From Kosmotogaceae bacterium (GTDB lineage: Bacteria; Thermotogota; Thermotogae; Petrotogales; Kosmotogaceae), in the NCBI GenBank assembly GCA_003444085.1, contig DLVL01000070.1, positions 1-21,832 of the forward strand: DNA of 21,832 bases, written 5' to 3'. How positions within the stretch are numbered: the first letter of the stretch is position 1; the number at the start of each line of letters is the position of its first letter. A program made the position numbers and the translations under genes. The notes under the pieces were generated by a model. The model saw only the letters and a list, made by a program, of their open reading frames with translations, made no database searches and was not told the origin of the DNA. This document shows positions 14,579-21,832 of the stretch, piece after piece.

Positions 14579-15820
14579 ATGGCTGTTGTAAGATCTTTCA
14601 GAGCAATTCACCCCCCTAAAGAGAAGGCACATCTTGTGAATTCGCCACCTTATGATGTTGTTGACTATCAGGAAGCTCTGGTCTTCTCCAAAAACCCTGA
14701 CAGTTTCATTCATGTTGTTCGTTCAGAAGTGGATCTTCCTGAAGGTACTGATCCTTTTGATGAGACAGTGTATGAAAAGGCGAAGGAAAACTTCCACAGG
14801 ATGATCCAAAACGGATTACTTATGCAGGACACTGATGAGTCTTTCTACATCTATCGGCAAGAGATGAACGATCACGTCCAGATCGGATTGGTTGCGTGTT
14901 GCTCGGTTGATGAGTATCAGCAGGGCAGGATAAAGAAACACGAGTTTACGAGAAAGCCTAAGGAAGAAGATCGTGTAAAGCATACGCTTATGCTGGAAGC
15001 AAACACCGGTATGGTCTTTCTGGCATGCGCAGATGATGGCAGTGCTGATAAGATTCTGAAAGAGTCAATTGATAATCGTGAGCCGTTCTTCGATATCGTT
15101 GACGAAAACGATGTGAAGCATACGATCTTCAAGATCTCCGAGCCTGAGCAGGTCGATAAGATCAAGCGTGTATTTGATTCCTTTCCGCACCTCTATATTG
15201 CCGATGGACACCACAGGGCCGCTGCTGCATCTAGAGCTCGTGAAATCCTGAAAGAGAGGAATCCAAATCATACGGGCAACGAGGAATACAATTTCTTCAT
15301 GGCTGCTGTCTTTCCTCATACACACCTGAACATCATGGACTACAATCGCGTGGTCAAGGACCTGAACGGACTCTCCAGCAAGGATTTCCTGAGTAAGATC
15401 GAAGAACAGTTCCTGGTGACTGTTGCTCCGAAAGTTCCGTATAAGCCTGAGCACAGGCAGGAATTTGGTATGTGCCTTGAGGGACAATGGTATGTACTGA
15501 AGCCAAAACCCGGGACTTTTCCCGCGGACGACCCTGTTGAAAGCCTTGATGTGAGCATACTTCAGAACAATCTGCTCGAACCGGTCCTGGGAATCACGGA
15601 TCCAAGATCCGATTCGAGAATCGATTTTGTTGGCGGAATACGCGGACTTGGAGCCCTCGAGAGCAAAATCGCTCAGGGATACGCAGTTGCCTTTTCAGTA
15701 TTCCCACCATCCATGGAAGATCTGATGCGTGTCGCAGACTCTGGTCGTGTCATGCCTCCCAAGTCCACGTGGTTCGAACCCAAACTTCGCAGCGGCCTTC
15801 TGATACATCGAATAACGTGA
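14579..15820 (+). CDS. DUF1015 family protein
   Basis: The protein has 413 residues, typical for this family of unknown function. Recognisable blocks are SFRAIHPP and SPPYDVVD at the N terminus, where the family usually has a YDV motif, EFTRKPKEEDRVKH near 120-135, and the nearly invariant YIADGHHRAAAA near 206-217. The His-rich DGHHR suggests a catalytic or metal/phosphate site, but no reaction is established; family members are sometimes named as putative HTH or serine-metabolism proteins without firm basis. It is cytoplasmic with no membrane segment. The start was put at ATG 14579, 8 bases after AAGGAG; a GTG at 14570 is in frame but lies within that ribosome site. It is the fourth gene of the phoH operon, and its stop overlaps the ispD start as GTGA. 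Confidence 0.88.
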   Translation: MAVVRSFRAIHPPKEKAHLVNSPPYDVVDYQEALVFSKNPDSFIHVVRSEVDLPEGTDPFDETVYEKAKENFHRMIQNGLLMQDTDESFYIYRQEMNDHVQIGLVACCSVDEYQQGRIKKHEFTRKPKEEDRVKHTLMLEANTGMVFLACADDGSADKILKESIDNREPFFDIVDENDVKHTIFKISEPEQVDKIKRVFDSFPHLYIADGHHRAAAASRAREILKERNPNHTGNEEYNFFMAAVFPHTHLNIMDYNRVVKDLNGLSSKDFLSKIEEQFLVTVAPKVPYKPEHRQEFGMCLEGQWYVLKPKPGTFPADDPVESLDVSILQNNLLEPVLGITDPRSDSRIDFVGGIRGLGALESKIAQGYAVAFSVFPPSMEDLMRVADSGRVMPPKSTWFEPKLRSGLLIHRIT

Positions 15821-16503
15821 AAACCGCGGCTCTTGTACTTGCAGCAGGAAAGGGCAGGAGGTTCAACAATTCAACTCCGAAGCAACTTCATAAGCTTGGG
15901 GGTGTTGAGCTACTCGTTCGCTCAGTGAAAGCCTTCACCGCAAGCCCTCAGATCGCCTTTGTCGTGGTAGTTGTCGATGATGATCTGAAGGAGAAATCAG
16001 CGGAGATTCTTTCTCAATATGATCTATCAGATATTCTCATGATTCCTGGTGGGCGAAGCCGCCAGGAATCTGTCATAAAGGGACTTGAAGTACTTCAGGG
16101 TAACACGCCTCACAAGGTGGCGATTCATGATTCAGCGCGACCTCTCTTCAAGGGAGAGGAGCTTGTAGAAATCCTCCCTCTTGTTAAGCCGGGAGTAGGT
16201 ATTGTTGTTGGAAAACCAGCAAGTGATACAATCTACCGTTTTGTGAACGATCTTGCCACGCCTCTTGAACGAAGCAGCCTCTGGATAGCTGAAACTCCGC
16301 AGTGTTTCATGTTTGAAGAAATACTTGCAGCTCACTGGTCTGCCAGCCAGGAGAGGCTTCACAGTGCCACAGATGATGCTCAACTCTACATAGAGTGCGG
16401 CGGCAAAGTAGCCTTCTACCACTATGACTCGCCCAATCTAAAAATCACATATCCGGAGGACTTACAGATTGCCGAGGTTCTGCTATGCCGGGATTCTTCG
16501 TGA
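15817..16503 (+). CDS. ispD: 2-C-methyl-D-erythritol 4-phosphate cytidylyltransferase
   Basis: The protein has 228 residues, matching the usual 225-235. It catalyses CTP + methylerythritol phosphate -> CDP-methylerythritol + pyrophosphate, the third step of the MEP isoprenoid pathway, in the cytoplasm. Motifs in order are LAAGKGRRFNNSTPKQL (8-24, CTP binding), GGRSRQESV (78-86), HDSARPL (104-110), PASDTIYR (134-141), TPQCF (160-164), TDDAQLYIE (185-193), and NLKITYPEDL (207-216). The start was chosen at GTG 15817, which shares the DUF1015 stop as GTGA, implying coupled translation. A longer frame from GTG 15769 would add 16 residues that do not resemble IspD. It is the last gene of the phoH operon and converges with the EamA gene with 13 bases between stops. 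Other MEP-pathway genes are not in the window. Confidence 0.93.
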   Translation: MKTAALVLAAGKGRRFNNSTPKQLHKLGGVELLVRSVKAFTASPQIAFVVVVVDDDLKEKSAEILSQYDLSDILMIPGGRSRQESVIKGLEVLQGNTPHKVAIHDSARPLFKGEELVEILPLVKPGVGIVVGKPASDTIYRFVNDLATPLERSSLWIAETPQCFMFEEILAAHWSASQERLHSATDDAQLYIECGGKVAFYHYDSPNLKITYPEDLQIAEVLLCRDSS

Positions 16504-16516
16504 AAGGCAGGAGTTG

Positions 16517-17410
16517 TTACTCGTAATCGACCTTGATCCTTCTGAAATAGAATGTGAGGCCAACAAGTCCACATGAAAATCCGATGAACTGAGGAAATGT
16601 CAAAGCCTCTCTCAAGAAGACCCATCCCCAGAGAATCCCCAGCACAGGTTCACCGATGAGAGCAATAGAGACATTCACTGACCTGAACTTCTTCAAAGAG
16701 AAAACAATCAGCGAGTATCCAAGAAAGGAACAGCCAACCCCTATGAGTACGTAGAAGAAGAGCTCTCGAAGTGTCAATGGCCATATGGAGACATCCTGAA
16801 CAAAGGCAAATACGGCGAGGATAATCATGGCAACACCGTAGCTGATCTTGTTGAAACCGAATGTTCCGAAATGTCTCACACCGGTTCTGGCAATGACCAC
16901 AAACATACACACCATTAGCGCTCCAGCAATTGAAAGCAGGTCTCCCCTGGCCAGAGTAGGAGAGATCATCCTGTCAAGTGCGGGCATGATAATCATACCC
17001 CCTGCCATAAGACCTATAGGAATCAGCATGAACCTGTCGAATTTCTCTCCGTAGAGATACCTGGAAATCACTCCAACCACGATCGGCTGAAGTGAGAGAG
17101 GAATCACCGCACCAGCTATTGTTGTGTGTTCAAAGGCCGAGATCCACAGATGGAAATGAAGAGCAAGAAAGACGCCAGCAAGTATAGCAAGAAGATACTG
17201 TCTTGCATTGAAAGGCAAAGAAGCGACTCTTCGCCTTCTGAAGGATGTCACTGCAACATACATGACAAATGCAAATACCACACGGTATAACGCAATCCTG
17301 GAAGGTCCTGTCCCGGCCAACCTTATCAGGACTCCGGAAAAGGAAACCAGAATTACCCCAAGACCAAGAATGAATACAGGTGATAATGTAAACCTTCTAG
17401 TGTTGACCAA
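16517..17410 (-). CDS. EamA/DMT family transporter
   Basis: The protein has 297 residues and about ten hydrophobic helices in two EamA repeats. The first repeat includes FSGVLIRLAGTGPSRIALYR and LHFHLWISAFEHTTIAGAVIPLSLQP. The second repeat has SLKKFRSVNVSIALIGEPVLGILWGWVFLREALT, with the family's GEP...L.G....E signature. Such inner-membrane carriers move metabolites or amino-acid-like compounds; the substrate is unknown. No ATG is available near the 5' end. TTG 17410 is preferred because GGAG ends 7 bases before it and it overlaps the GNAT stop by 14 bases; TTG 17437 is a weaker alternative. It is the second gene of a GNAT-EamA operon, so it may export a compound modified by the acetyltransferase, which is only a guess. 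Confidence 0.85.
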   Translation of the reverse strand: MVNTRRFTLSPVFILGLGVILVSFSGVLIRLAGTGPSRIALYRVVFAFVMYVAVTSFRRRRVASLPFNARQYLLAILAGVFLALHFHLWISAFEHTTIAGAVIPLSLQPIVVGVISRYLYGEKFDRFMLIPIGLMAGGMIIMPALDRMISPTLARGDLLSIAGALMVCMFVVIARTGVRHFGTFGFNKISYGVAMIILAVFAFVQDVSIWPLTLRELFFYVLIGVGCSFLGYSLIVFSLKKFRSVNVSIALIGEPVLGILWGWVFLREALTFPQFIGFSCGLVGLTFYFRRIKVDYE

Positions 17411-18023
17411 TTCTTTTCTCCATTCTGAAGAACTCAAATCGCTTCCTGGACACTTTTATAACTCTGCTCTTTTTTGCTCTCCTGTAGCCAAGTTGCGAAT
17501 AGAAAGAAATAGCGTTACTATTACTCGTTTCGACGTCAAGGACAATTCTCTTCATACCCTTCTCTTCGAGTGTCTTTTCGAGATACTCCATTAACAGTTT
17601 GCCTATTCCCATGCCTCTGTACTCATAATATACAGCGATATTACTGAGATAGAAGGTCCTCGGGGGGAAGATCGACATCTTTGCACCTGCAATCATTCTG
17701 GATAATCTGGGCGACGTTGTTCTTCTTAGGTGACGAAGTAAGACCCAGCCCGTTCGTAAGTACGTCAGGGCAGAGCGCCACGGTGCGTATCCTGTGTACA
17801 TACCAATGTTTTCGCCATGTAACCTTGCAAAGACAACGCTCTGGGCTCCAAAGATTGTATTGCCGTATGAATAAAGAAAGGAGACTGTCTGTCTCATATT
17901 AGGGCCAAAGAGAGCTCTCATGAACTCTCCTGCAGAGATATCCAGAAGATTTACGAAATCCTCGACATCCGCGATGCGGCCATAGTCAACTGTCAAATCC
18001 TGCCGACACAGCCTTCTGCTCAT
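17397..18023 (-). CDS. GNAT family N-acetyltransferase
   Basis: The protein has 208 residues. The GNAT core is clear: strand SNIAVYYEYRG (127-137) followed by the acetyl-CoA pyrophosphate loop RGMGIG (136-141) and helix KLLMEYLEKTLEEKG. The next strand is RIVLDVETSNSNAISFYSQLGYRR, in which N and the Y of FYSQLGY are the usual motif B residues. The N-terminal 110 residues show the DVEDFVNLL helix of the fold but an unusually basic, aromatic middle section (about 84-115). It would transfer an acetyl group from acetyl-CoA to an unknown amine. GGGAG lies 8 bases before the ATG. It is the first gene of a pair with the EamA transporter (14-base overlap) and divergent from the acetamidase gene. Confidence 0.88.
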   Translation of the reverse strand: MSRRLCRQDLTVDYGRIADVEDFVNLLDISAGEFMRALFGPNMRQTVSFLYSYGNTIFGAQSVVFARLHGENIGMYTGYAPWRSALTYLRTGWVLLRHLRRTTSPRLSRMIAGAKMSIFPPRTFYLSNIAVYYEYRGMGIGKLLMEYLEKTLEEKGMKRIVLDVETSNSNAISFYSQLGYRRAKKSRVIKVSRKRFEFFRMEKRIGQH

Positions 18024-18165
18024 CTATTCATCTCCCTGACAATTCTACAACATCCATTGAATAGAGACTCAGGAATTCTTCAATTCAGCTTTCAGTTGTT
18101 TCAGATACTTATGTTGCTGTAGAATCAATTCATAGCATCATATACTGCGCACAGGAGGAACTCTC

Positions 18166-19095
18166 ATGCATCACTTTCTGGACCGCTCTAAAGCTGTTTA
18201 TCAGATGAGCCGTACCAATGCTGCCGTTCTTACCATTGCTCCGGGAGACTGCGTTACAGTTCAAACGGAGGACTGTTTTGGTCACAGGATAATCTCAGAA
18301 AGTCAGTGTGTGGATGAGCATTTTGATTTCTCCCGCATAAACCCCGCCACCGGTCCAATAGCTGTTCAAAATGCGCTTCCAGGAGACAGTCTTGCAATTA
18401 CAGTCACAGCAATCCATCTTGATTCACAGGGTGTCGTCGAGAATGCGCCTGGTTGGGGTCTTCTCGGAAAGAAGGCTACCCGTTGTAAGACTGTTATTGC
18501 AGAGATTCGAGATAACACAGTGCACTTCAATGGCCTTTCACTTCCAGCCAGACCAATGATAGGAGTTATGGGAAACGCACCTGAACATGACGCGGTCGGA
18601 TGTGGTACGCCAGGTCAGCACGGTGGAAATCTTGATACAAAAGAGATTTCAGAAGGAGCCGTTGTTCATCTGCCTGTCTTCGTCCCGGGAGGTCTTCTTG
18701 CTCTTGGAGATGTGCATGCATTGATGGGAGACGGGGAGTCTTGTGGAACCGGGGTCGAGTGTCGTGCGACCGTTGAGCTTTCGATAGAACTCGCAAAATC
18801 GACGAGACTCTCCGCTCCTGTTGTGGAGACAGACAACGAAATAATCGTCATCTCAAGTCACAAGGAACTGGATCAGGCGATTCGCGAGAGTATGGATCGT
18901 GCTGTTCGCATTCTGATAAAACTCACGGGCTTTCCCTGGCAAGAAGCTTATATGCTTGCGAGCATCTCTTGTGATGTAAGAATAAGCCAGCTCGTCAATC
19001 CTCTCTTCACTGCAAAGACAATAATCCCGAAACATCTGAACACTAACAAGCTGAAGCTGTCTCAAATGAACTTTGAAGAATCTGGAAATGAATGA
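18166..19095 (+). CDS. Acetamidase/formamidase family protein
   Basis: The protein has 309 residues, the usual size of the short bacterial members. The beta-rich family hydrolyses formamide or acetamide to ammonia and the acid. Family blocks are visible: VDEHFDFSRINPATGPIAVQ, the central MIGVMGNAPEHDAVGCGTPG and QHGGNLDTKEI, and LALGDVHALMGDGESCGTGVE; the His, Asp and Glu residues in these blocks form the metal site. No signal peptide is present, so it is cytoplasmic. AGGAGG lies 7 bases before the ATG. A weak promoter candidate lies upstream (TTGTTT 18096-18101, TAGAAT 18120-18125, and also TATACT at 18141-18146). The 3' end overlaps the photolyase start region, so the two are probably co-transcribed. 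The true amide substrate is unknown. Confidence 0.9.
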   Translation: MHHFLDRSKAVYQMSRTNAAVLTIAPGDCVTVQTEDCFGHRIISESQCVDEHFDFSRINPATGPIAVQNALPGDSLAITVTAIHLDSQGVVENAPGWGLLGKKATRCKTVIAEIRDNTVHFNGLSLPARPMIGVMGNAPEHDAVGCGTPGQHGGNLDTKEISEGAVVHLPVFVPGGLLALGDVHALMGDGESCGTGVECRATVELSIELAKSTRLSAPVVETDNEIIVISSHKELDQAIRESMDRAVRILIKLTGFPWQEAYMLASISCDVRISQLVNPLFTAKTIIPKHLNTNKLKLSQMNFEESGNE

Positions 19096-20455
19096 GATGC
19101 TTATCGACAGAACACGTATCAGGAAGCTTCAAGACGGACAGAGCGAGGGGGAATATGTGCTCTACTGGATGCAAGCTTCCCAGCGTGTGGAGTACAACCT
19201 GGCCCTGGAATTTGCTCTCGATCTGGCAAACAACCACGAGCAACCTCTGATCGTTTGTTTTTGTATCTTTCCAGGATTTCCAGAGGCCAACCTCAGATCG
19301 TATTACTTCATGTTACAGGGTCTCCAGGAGGCATCAAATCAGCTCCAGAATAGAAAGATACGCTTCGTATGCTCTATCGGTTCTCCAGATAAGATCGTTC
19401 CAGCGATCGCAGAGAAAGCATCGTTTGTCGTATTTGACAGAGGTTACACATCGACCGTTCAGGAGTGGCGTTCCAGGGTCGTAAGGAAACTCAGAGCCCC
19501 GGTCTTTGTAGTGGAGGATAATGTTGTAGTACCGGTTTCTGTGGCCTCGCATAAAGAAGAGTACAGTGCAACAACAATTCGTAAGAAACTCATGAATCAG
19601 CTCTCAAGGTATGTGAAGGAAATTCCTCAAATCGAGACCGAGGTCAACGCACTCGATATATCGGTCAAGGTCGAGGAAGTCAAAGTGGATGACTTCAAAC
19701 CTCTCCTGAAGAAACTCGCTCTTGACCATTCTGTTTCTCCTACACCGGTTTTCCACGGAGGATCAAAACGGGCGAACGCTCTGCTTGAAGAGTTCATAAA
19801 GAACAAACTAGAACAGTATCATCAGTGGCGTAATGATCCCTCGAAGGAATGCCAATCCTCACTCAGTCCTTACATACACTTTGGCCAGGTTTCTCCTGTC
19901 TTCATCGCGCTTGAGGTAATGAAATACCCCGGAGATGGGACAGATGCTTTCATTGAAGAGCTCATTGTCAGAAGGGAGCTTGCGATCAACTTCGTGCATT
20001 ACAACAGGAATTACGATTCCATAGAAGCTCTTCCAAAATGGGCGATTTTCACACTTAATGAACACATTTCTGACAAGCGCCCCTATCTTTACCCTCTTAA
20101 AGATCTTGAATCTGCCGTTACACATGATCGCTACTGGAATGCTGCTCAAACAGAGCTGCTTATTACCGGGAAGATGCATAACTATATGCGTATGTACTGG
20201 GGAAAGAAGATCATTGAATGGACCGAATCGCCCCAATCAGCTTTTGATACCATGATTTACCTGAACAACAAATACGAGCTTGACGGTAGGGACCCAAACA
20301 GCTATGCAGGCGTTCTCTGGTGCTTCGGAAAGCACGACCGGCCATGGAAAGAACGACCGATCTTCGGGAAAGTCCGTTACATGAATTCTTCGGGGCTGGA
20401 ACGAAAGTTCGACATAGACTCGTATGTCGAACACGTCCAGTCAACGAAACATTAG
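19088..20455 (+). CDS. phr: Class II CPD photolyase (deoxyribodipyrimidine photolyase)
   Basis: The protein has 455 residues, close to the usual 450-470. It repairs cyclobutane pyrimidine dimers with light using FAD. The N-terminal Rossmann-like domain (IRKLQDGQSEGEYVLYWMQASQRVEYNLAL, residues 11-40, given here as two adjoining parts: IRKLQDGQSEGEYVL and YWMQASQRVEYNLAL) and the C-terminal helical FAD domain are complete. Class II signatures are SSLSPYIHFGQVSP (257-270), EELIVRRELAINF (290-302), KMHNYMRMYWGKKIIEW (362-378), and NKYELDGRDPNSYAGVLW (394-411). Start: ATG 19088 overlaps the acetamidase stop by 8 bases; ATG 19097 and TTG 19073 are alternatives, none with a strong ribosome site, so coupling to the upstream gene is likely. 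As I recall, photolyase is uncommon in Thermotogota, so gain by transfer is plausible. It converges with the next gene with 13 bases between stops. Confidence 0.93.
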   Translation: MNEMLIDRTRIRKLQDGQSEGEYVLYWMQASQRVEYNLALEFALDLANNHEQPLIVCFCIFPGFPEANLRSYYFMLQGLQEASNQLQNRKIRFVCSIGSPDKIVPAIAEKASFVVFDRGYTSTVQEWRSRVVRKLRAPVFVVEDNVVVPVSVASHKEEYSATTIRKKLMNQLSRYVKEIPQIETEVNALDISVKVEEVKVDDFKPLLKKLALDHSVSPTPVFHGGSKRANALLEEFIKNKLEQYHQWRNDPSKECQSSLSPYIHFGQVSPVFIALEVMKYPGDGTDAFIEELIVRRELAINFVHYNRNYDSIEALPKWAIFTLNEHISDKRPYLYPLKDLESAVTHDRYWNAAQTELLITGKMHNYMRMYWGKKIIEWTESPQSAFDTMIYLNNKYELDGRDPNSYAGVLWCFGKHDRPWKERPIFGKVRYMNSSGLERKFDIDSYVEHVQSTKH

Positions 20456-20468
20456 CAGAACACTTACT

Positions 20469-21527
20469 CTAGAAGAAGCACCCCGATTCATGAATAACCG
20501 GCAGGTACCCCCGGAAAGAACTCTCGTTCGAGTAAGGATCGAAGAATCGTTGATCTTCTGTAAGATGCTTGTTAGCGTGACCGAAAATATAGTGCCATAC
20601 CTGAATCATAACCTCTCTGAAATCCACGCCGGCCCGGACTGACGTCAGGTCTTTGAAATCTTTTCTGAAGCTGGCCGATCGGTTTTTTGCCCATTCGATC
20701 GTAACGGACGTTACGTCCATAATGAGCGGTCTGAGCTTGCCGAGATCACGCTTCAGGACCACCGGCACGTTAAGCTTGTCTTCCTTTACGTACTTCAGCT
20801 TCTCCAGCACCTTCTCATACTCTGTGTTCTTCCAGGACCTCTCTACGATGATCCTGGAGAGCTTCTTCATATATCCTTCAACCATTTGCCTGCTAACAGT
20901 AGAAACAATGTCATCGCTTGAAAAGAACGACAGCCTCCACGAAATGTCAGGGAAAGCGTTTCTCAGATTCGCGTGGTCGCCGAATGTGGTGAACCAGAAG
21001 CTCCCGTACTTCCAGTTGTGGCTCCCCCAGTACAGTCTCTCAAGATTTCGAGGAACTTCTTCATTTGCGAATAGGTAGTAATCACCATACCCGGGCTTCT
21101 CCTTCTTGTTTTCGGGTAAAGTCAATCCCAACTCGTCCAGAACTCTCAGACCGTACCAATCAAGGCATACACATCCAACAACAAAGAAGAGGTACTTCGA
21201 CCATTCCACTTCACCGTAACTAAGACCCGAAACCGCATCCAGTGAGCATCTTTCCACGATCTTCTGGGCGAGCTCTTTGCCCATGTCATCGCAAACATCG
21301 TTCAGGATTTCAATGTCTCTTGAAGTAAAACAGGTGAAGTTAAGATAGTACTTTCCATCTTCTTCTCTGACAGCACCGACCTTCTTGAACTTCTCAACAA
21401 GCCCTTGTGAAACTTCTGAAGCCATTACAGGGCCTTCACAGAGTTTTGCAATCAGTTCCTGGCCTTCTTCACTTTCAAGCGCGGGCTCCTTTCTTCCGGA
21501 ACCCACGATAGCGATTTTGAACCTCAT
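20469..21527 (-). CDS. Unclassified protein with ArsR-like winged-helix N terminus
   Basis: The predicted protein has 352 residues. I do not recognise a named family with confidence. Residues 1-75 begin with a strand (RFKIAIVGSG), then a helix-rich stretch (GQELIAKLCEGPVMASEVSQ) with the spacing of an ArsR-type winged helix, then GAVREEDGKYYLNFTCFT as a possible wing. The remaining 270 residues are rich in Trp, Tyr and charged residues (for example SHNWKYGSFWFTTFGDHANL) with no clear membrane segment or catalytic motif; the region YLFFVVGCVCLDWYGLRVLDEL is only moderately hydrophobic. The ATG at 21527 was chosen because GGAGG lies 7 bases upstream; a TTG at 21551 is in frame without support. 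It stands alone or follows the truncated gene at the right edge. A ligand-sensing transcriptional regulator is possible but unproven. Confidence 0.65.
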   Translation of the reverse strand: MRFKIAIVGSGRKEPALESEEGQELIAKLCEGPVMASEVSQGLVEKFKKVGAVREEDGKYYLNFTCFTSRDIEILNDVCDDMGKELAQKIVERCSLDAVSGLSYGEVEWSKYLFFVVGCVCLDWYGLRVLDELGLTLPENKKEKPGYGDYYLFANEEVPRNLERLYWGSHNWKYGSFWFTTFGDHANLRNAFPDISWRLSFFSSDDIVSTVSRQMVEGYMKKLSRIIVERSWKNTEYEKVLEKLKYVKEDKLNVPVVLKRDLGKLRPLIMDVTSVTIEWAKNRSASFRKDFKDLTSVRAGVDFREVMIQVWHYIFGHANKHLTEDQRFFDPYSNESSFRGYLPVIHESGCFF

Positions 21528-21617
21528 TGTGCTTCCTCCTTTCTCAATCAAGAAAACAGCTAAACAACGATTAGAACTTGTTTCTCACGCAGTTCGCTAA
21601 GAAGATTCCTGTGCTCT

Positions 21618-21832
21618 TCATCGCGCGCTATGCGTCGGGATCGGAGGGAATAGCTCATCCAGACTCTTAATTGCCTCTGGTATCTGCGGGCTGTGCCATG
21701 ACAATTGATATTCCTCAGCGGTGTTGAGCTTGTTCATTCTCCAAAGACTGATAGCATCCGAACGTCCTGTGAGAAGAAAGGCAAGATCAGATATGAGTAT
21801 TGAAAGATCCTCTCTTTCACCTGATTCTCTTG
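21618..21832 (-). CDS. Unknown protein, C-terminal 70 residues (5' end outside window)
   Basis: On the minus strand one frame is open from the right edge of the window (first full codon at 21830) to a TGA at 21620-21618. It encodes about 70 residues, including SILISDLAFLLTGRSDAISL, WRMNKLNTAEEYQL and a Pro-rich end. The composition is protein-like (amphipathic helices, few rare residues), and the other two minus frames contain stops. I recognise no family. It ends 90 bases upstream of the next minus-strand start at 21527; that gap shows no clear terminator or promoter. Because the frame is short and edge-cut, it may not be a real gene. Confidence 0.5.
   Translation of the reverse strand, partial: RESGEREDLSILISDLAFLLTGRSDAISLWRMNKLNTAEEYQLSWHSPQIPEAIKSLDELFPPIPTHSAR

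Noticed and set aside
15769..15816. Longer N terminus for IspD from GTG 15769
   Set aside because: It would add 16 residues unlike IspD before the conserved cytidylyltransferase start; GTG 15817 gives the normal length and a coupled GTGA junction.
18072..18086. Inverted repeat GAATTCTTCAATTC upstream of the acetamidase gene
   Set aside because: The arms are only five A/T-rich bases; this is not distinguishable from background in an A/T-rich intergenic region.
20653..21078. 141-codon plus-strand open frame opposite the unclassified protein gene
   Set aside because: It has Ser/Phe-rich low-complexity composition typical of an antisense frame, and no ribosome site; the minus-strand frame is longer and has GGAGG before its ATG.
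1..21832. CRISPR arrays, tRNA or rRNA genes, insertion sequences, toxin-antitoxin or defence systems
   Set aside because: No spaced direct repeats, cloverleaf-like segments, transposase motifs or defence-gene signatures were seen on either strand.

Overview
The window reads as ordinary bacterial chromosome, densely packed. About 22 protein genes, two of them cut by the window edges, fill nearly all of 21.8 kb. I see no rRNA, tRNA, insertion sequence, prophage or CRISPR array, and no gene-free stretch longer than about 170 bases. The gene mix suggests an anaerobic fermentative bacterium of the Thermotogota, most likely close to Mesotoga/Kosmotoga. It includes an NfnAB ferredoxin:NADP+ oxidoreductase, an M32 carboxypeptidase, a BMP-type nucleoside/sugar ABC permease, and a phoH - HD phosphohydrolase - ybeY cluster. 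Moderate GC and strong GGAGG(TGAT) Shine-Dalgarno sites fit this. The assignment is inference from gene content and recall, not from a search.

Layout. (1) 1-420: the 3' end of an ABC permease gene. (2) 435-3636, minus strand: a three-gene operon, AEC permease -> MFS transporter -> geranylgeranyl-reductase-family flavoprotein. (3) 3749-5068: a membrane-anchored metallophosphoesterase, convergent with a small ABM-fold protein (5071-5367). (4) 5509-7008: an M32 carboxypeptidase, followed by a strong bidirectional terminator (7044-7079). (5) 7086-9304, minus: nfnA-nfnB. (6) 9471-10769: a divergently transcribed NtrC-type AAA+ regulator with a degenerate receiver-like N terminus. (7) 10778-11623, minus: a DegV-family lipid-binding protein. 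(8) 11776-16503: a five-gene operon, phoH - membrane HD phosphohydrolase - ybeY - DUF1015 - ispD, in which every junction overlaps or nearly touches. (9) 16517-18023, minus: GNAT acetyltransferase -> EamA transporter. (10) 18166-20455: acetamidase/formamidase followed by a class II CPD photolyase. (11) 20469-21527, minus: a large unclassified protein with a winged-helix-like N terminus, then an edge-truncated gene of unknown function.

How the genes fit together. NfnAB would balance NADH, NADPH and reduced ferredoxin for fermentation, and the divergent AAA+ protein is a candidate local regulator. The phoH-ybeY block is the conserved ribosome/RNA-maturation cluster, joined here to a probable cyclic-di-AMP phosphodiesterase and an isoprenoid-precursor gene. 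I found no obviously new multi-gene system. The points most worth checking are the AAA+ regulator, the HD phosphohydrolase that lacks the usual extracellular domain, the metallophosphoesterase with a membrane hairpin inserted between its metal-binding motifs, the odd acetamidase-photolyase pair, and the 352-residue protein at the right end. Several starts were moved from the longest open frame to codons with a good Shine-Dalgarno site, including two TTG starts.
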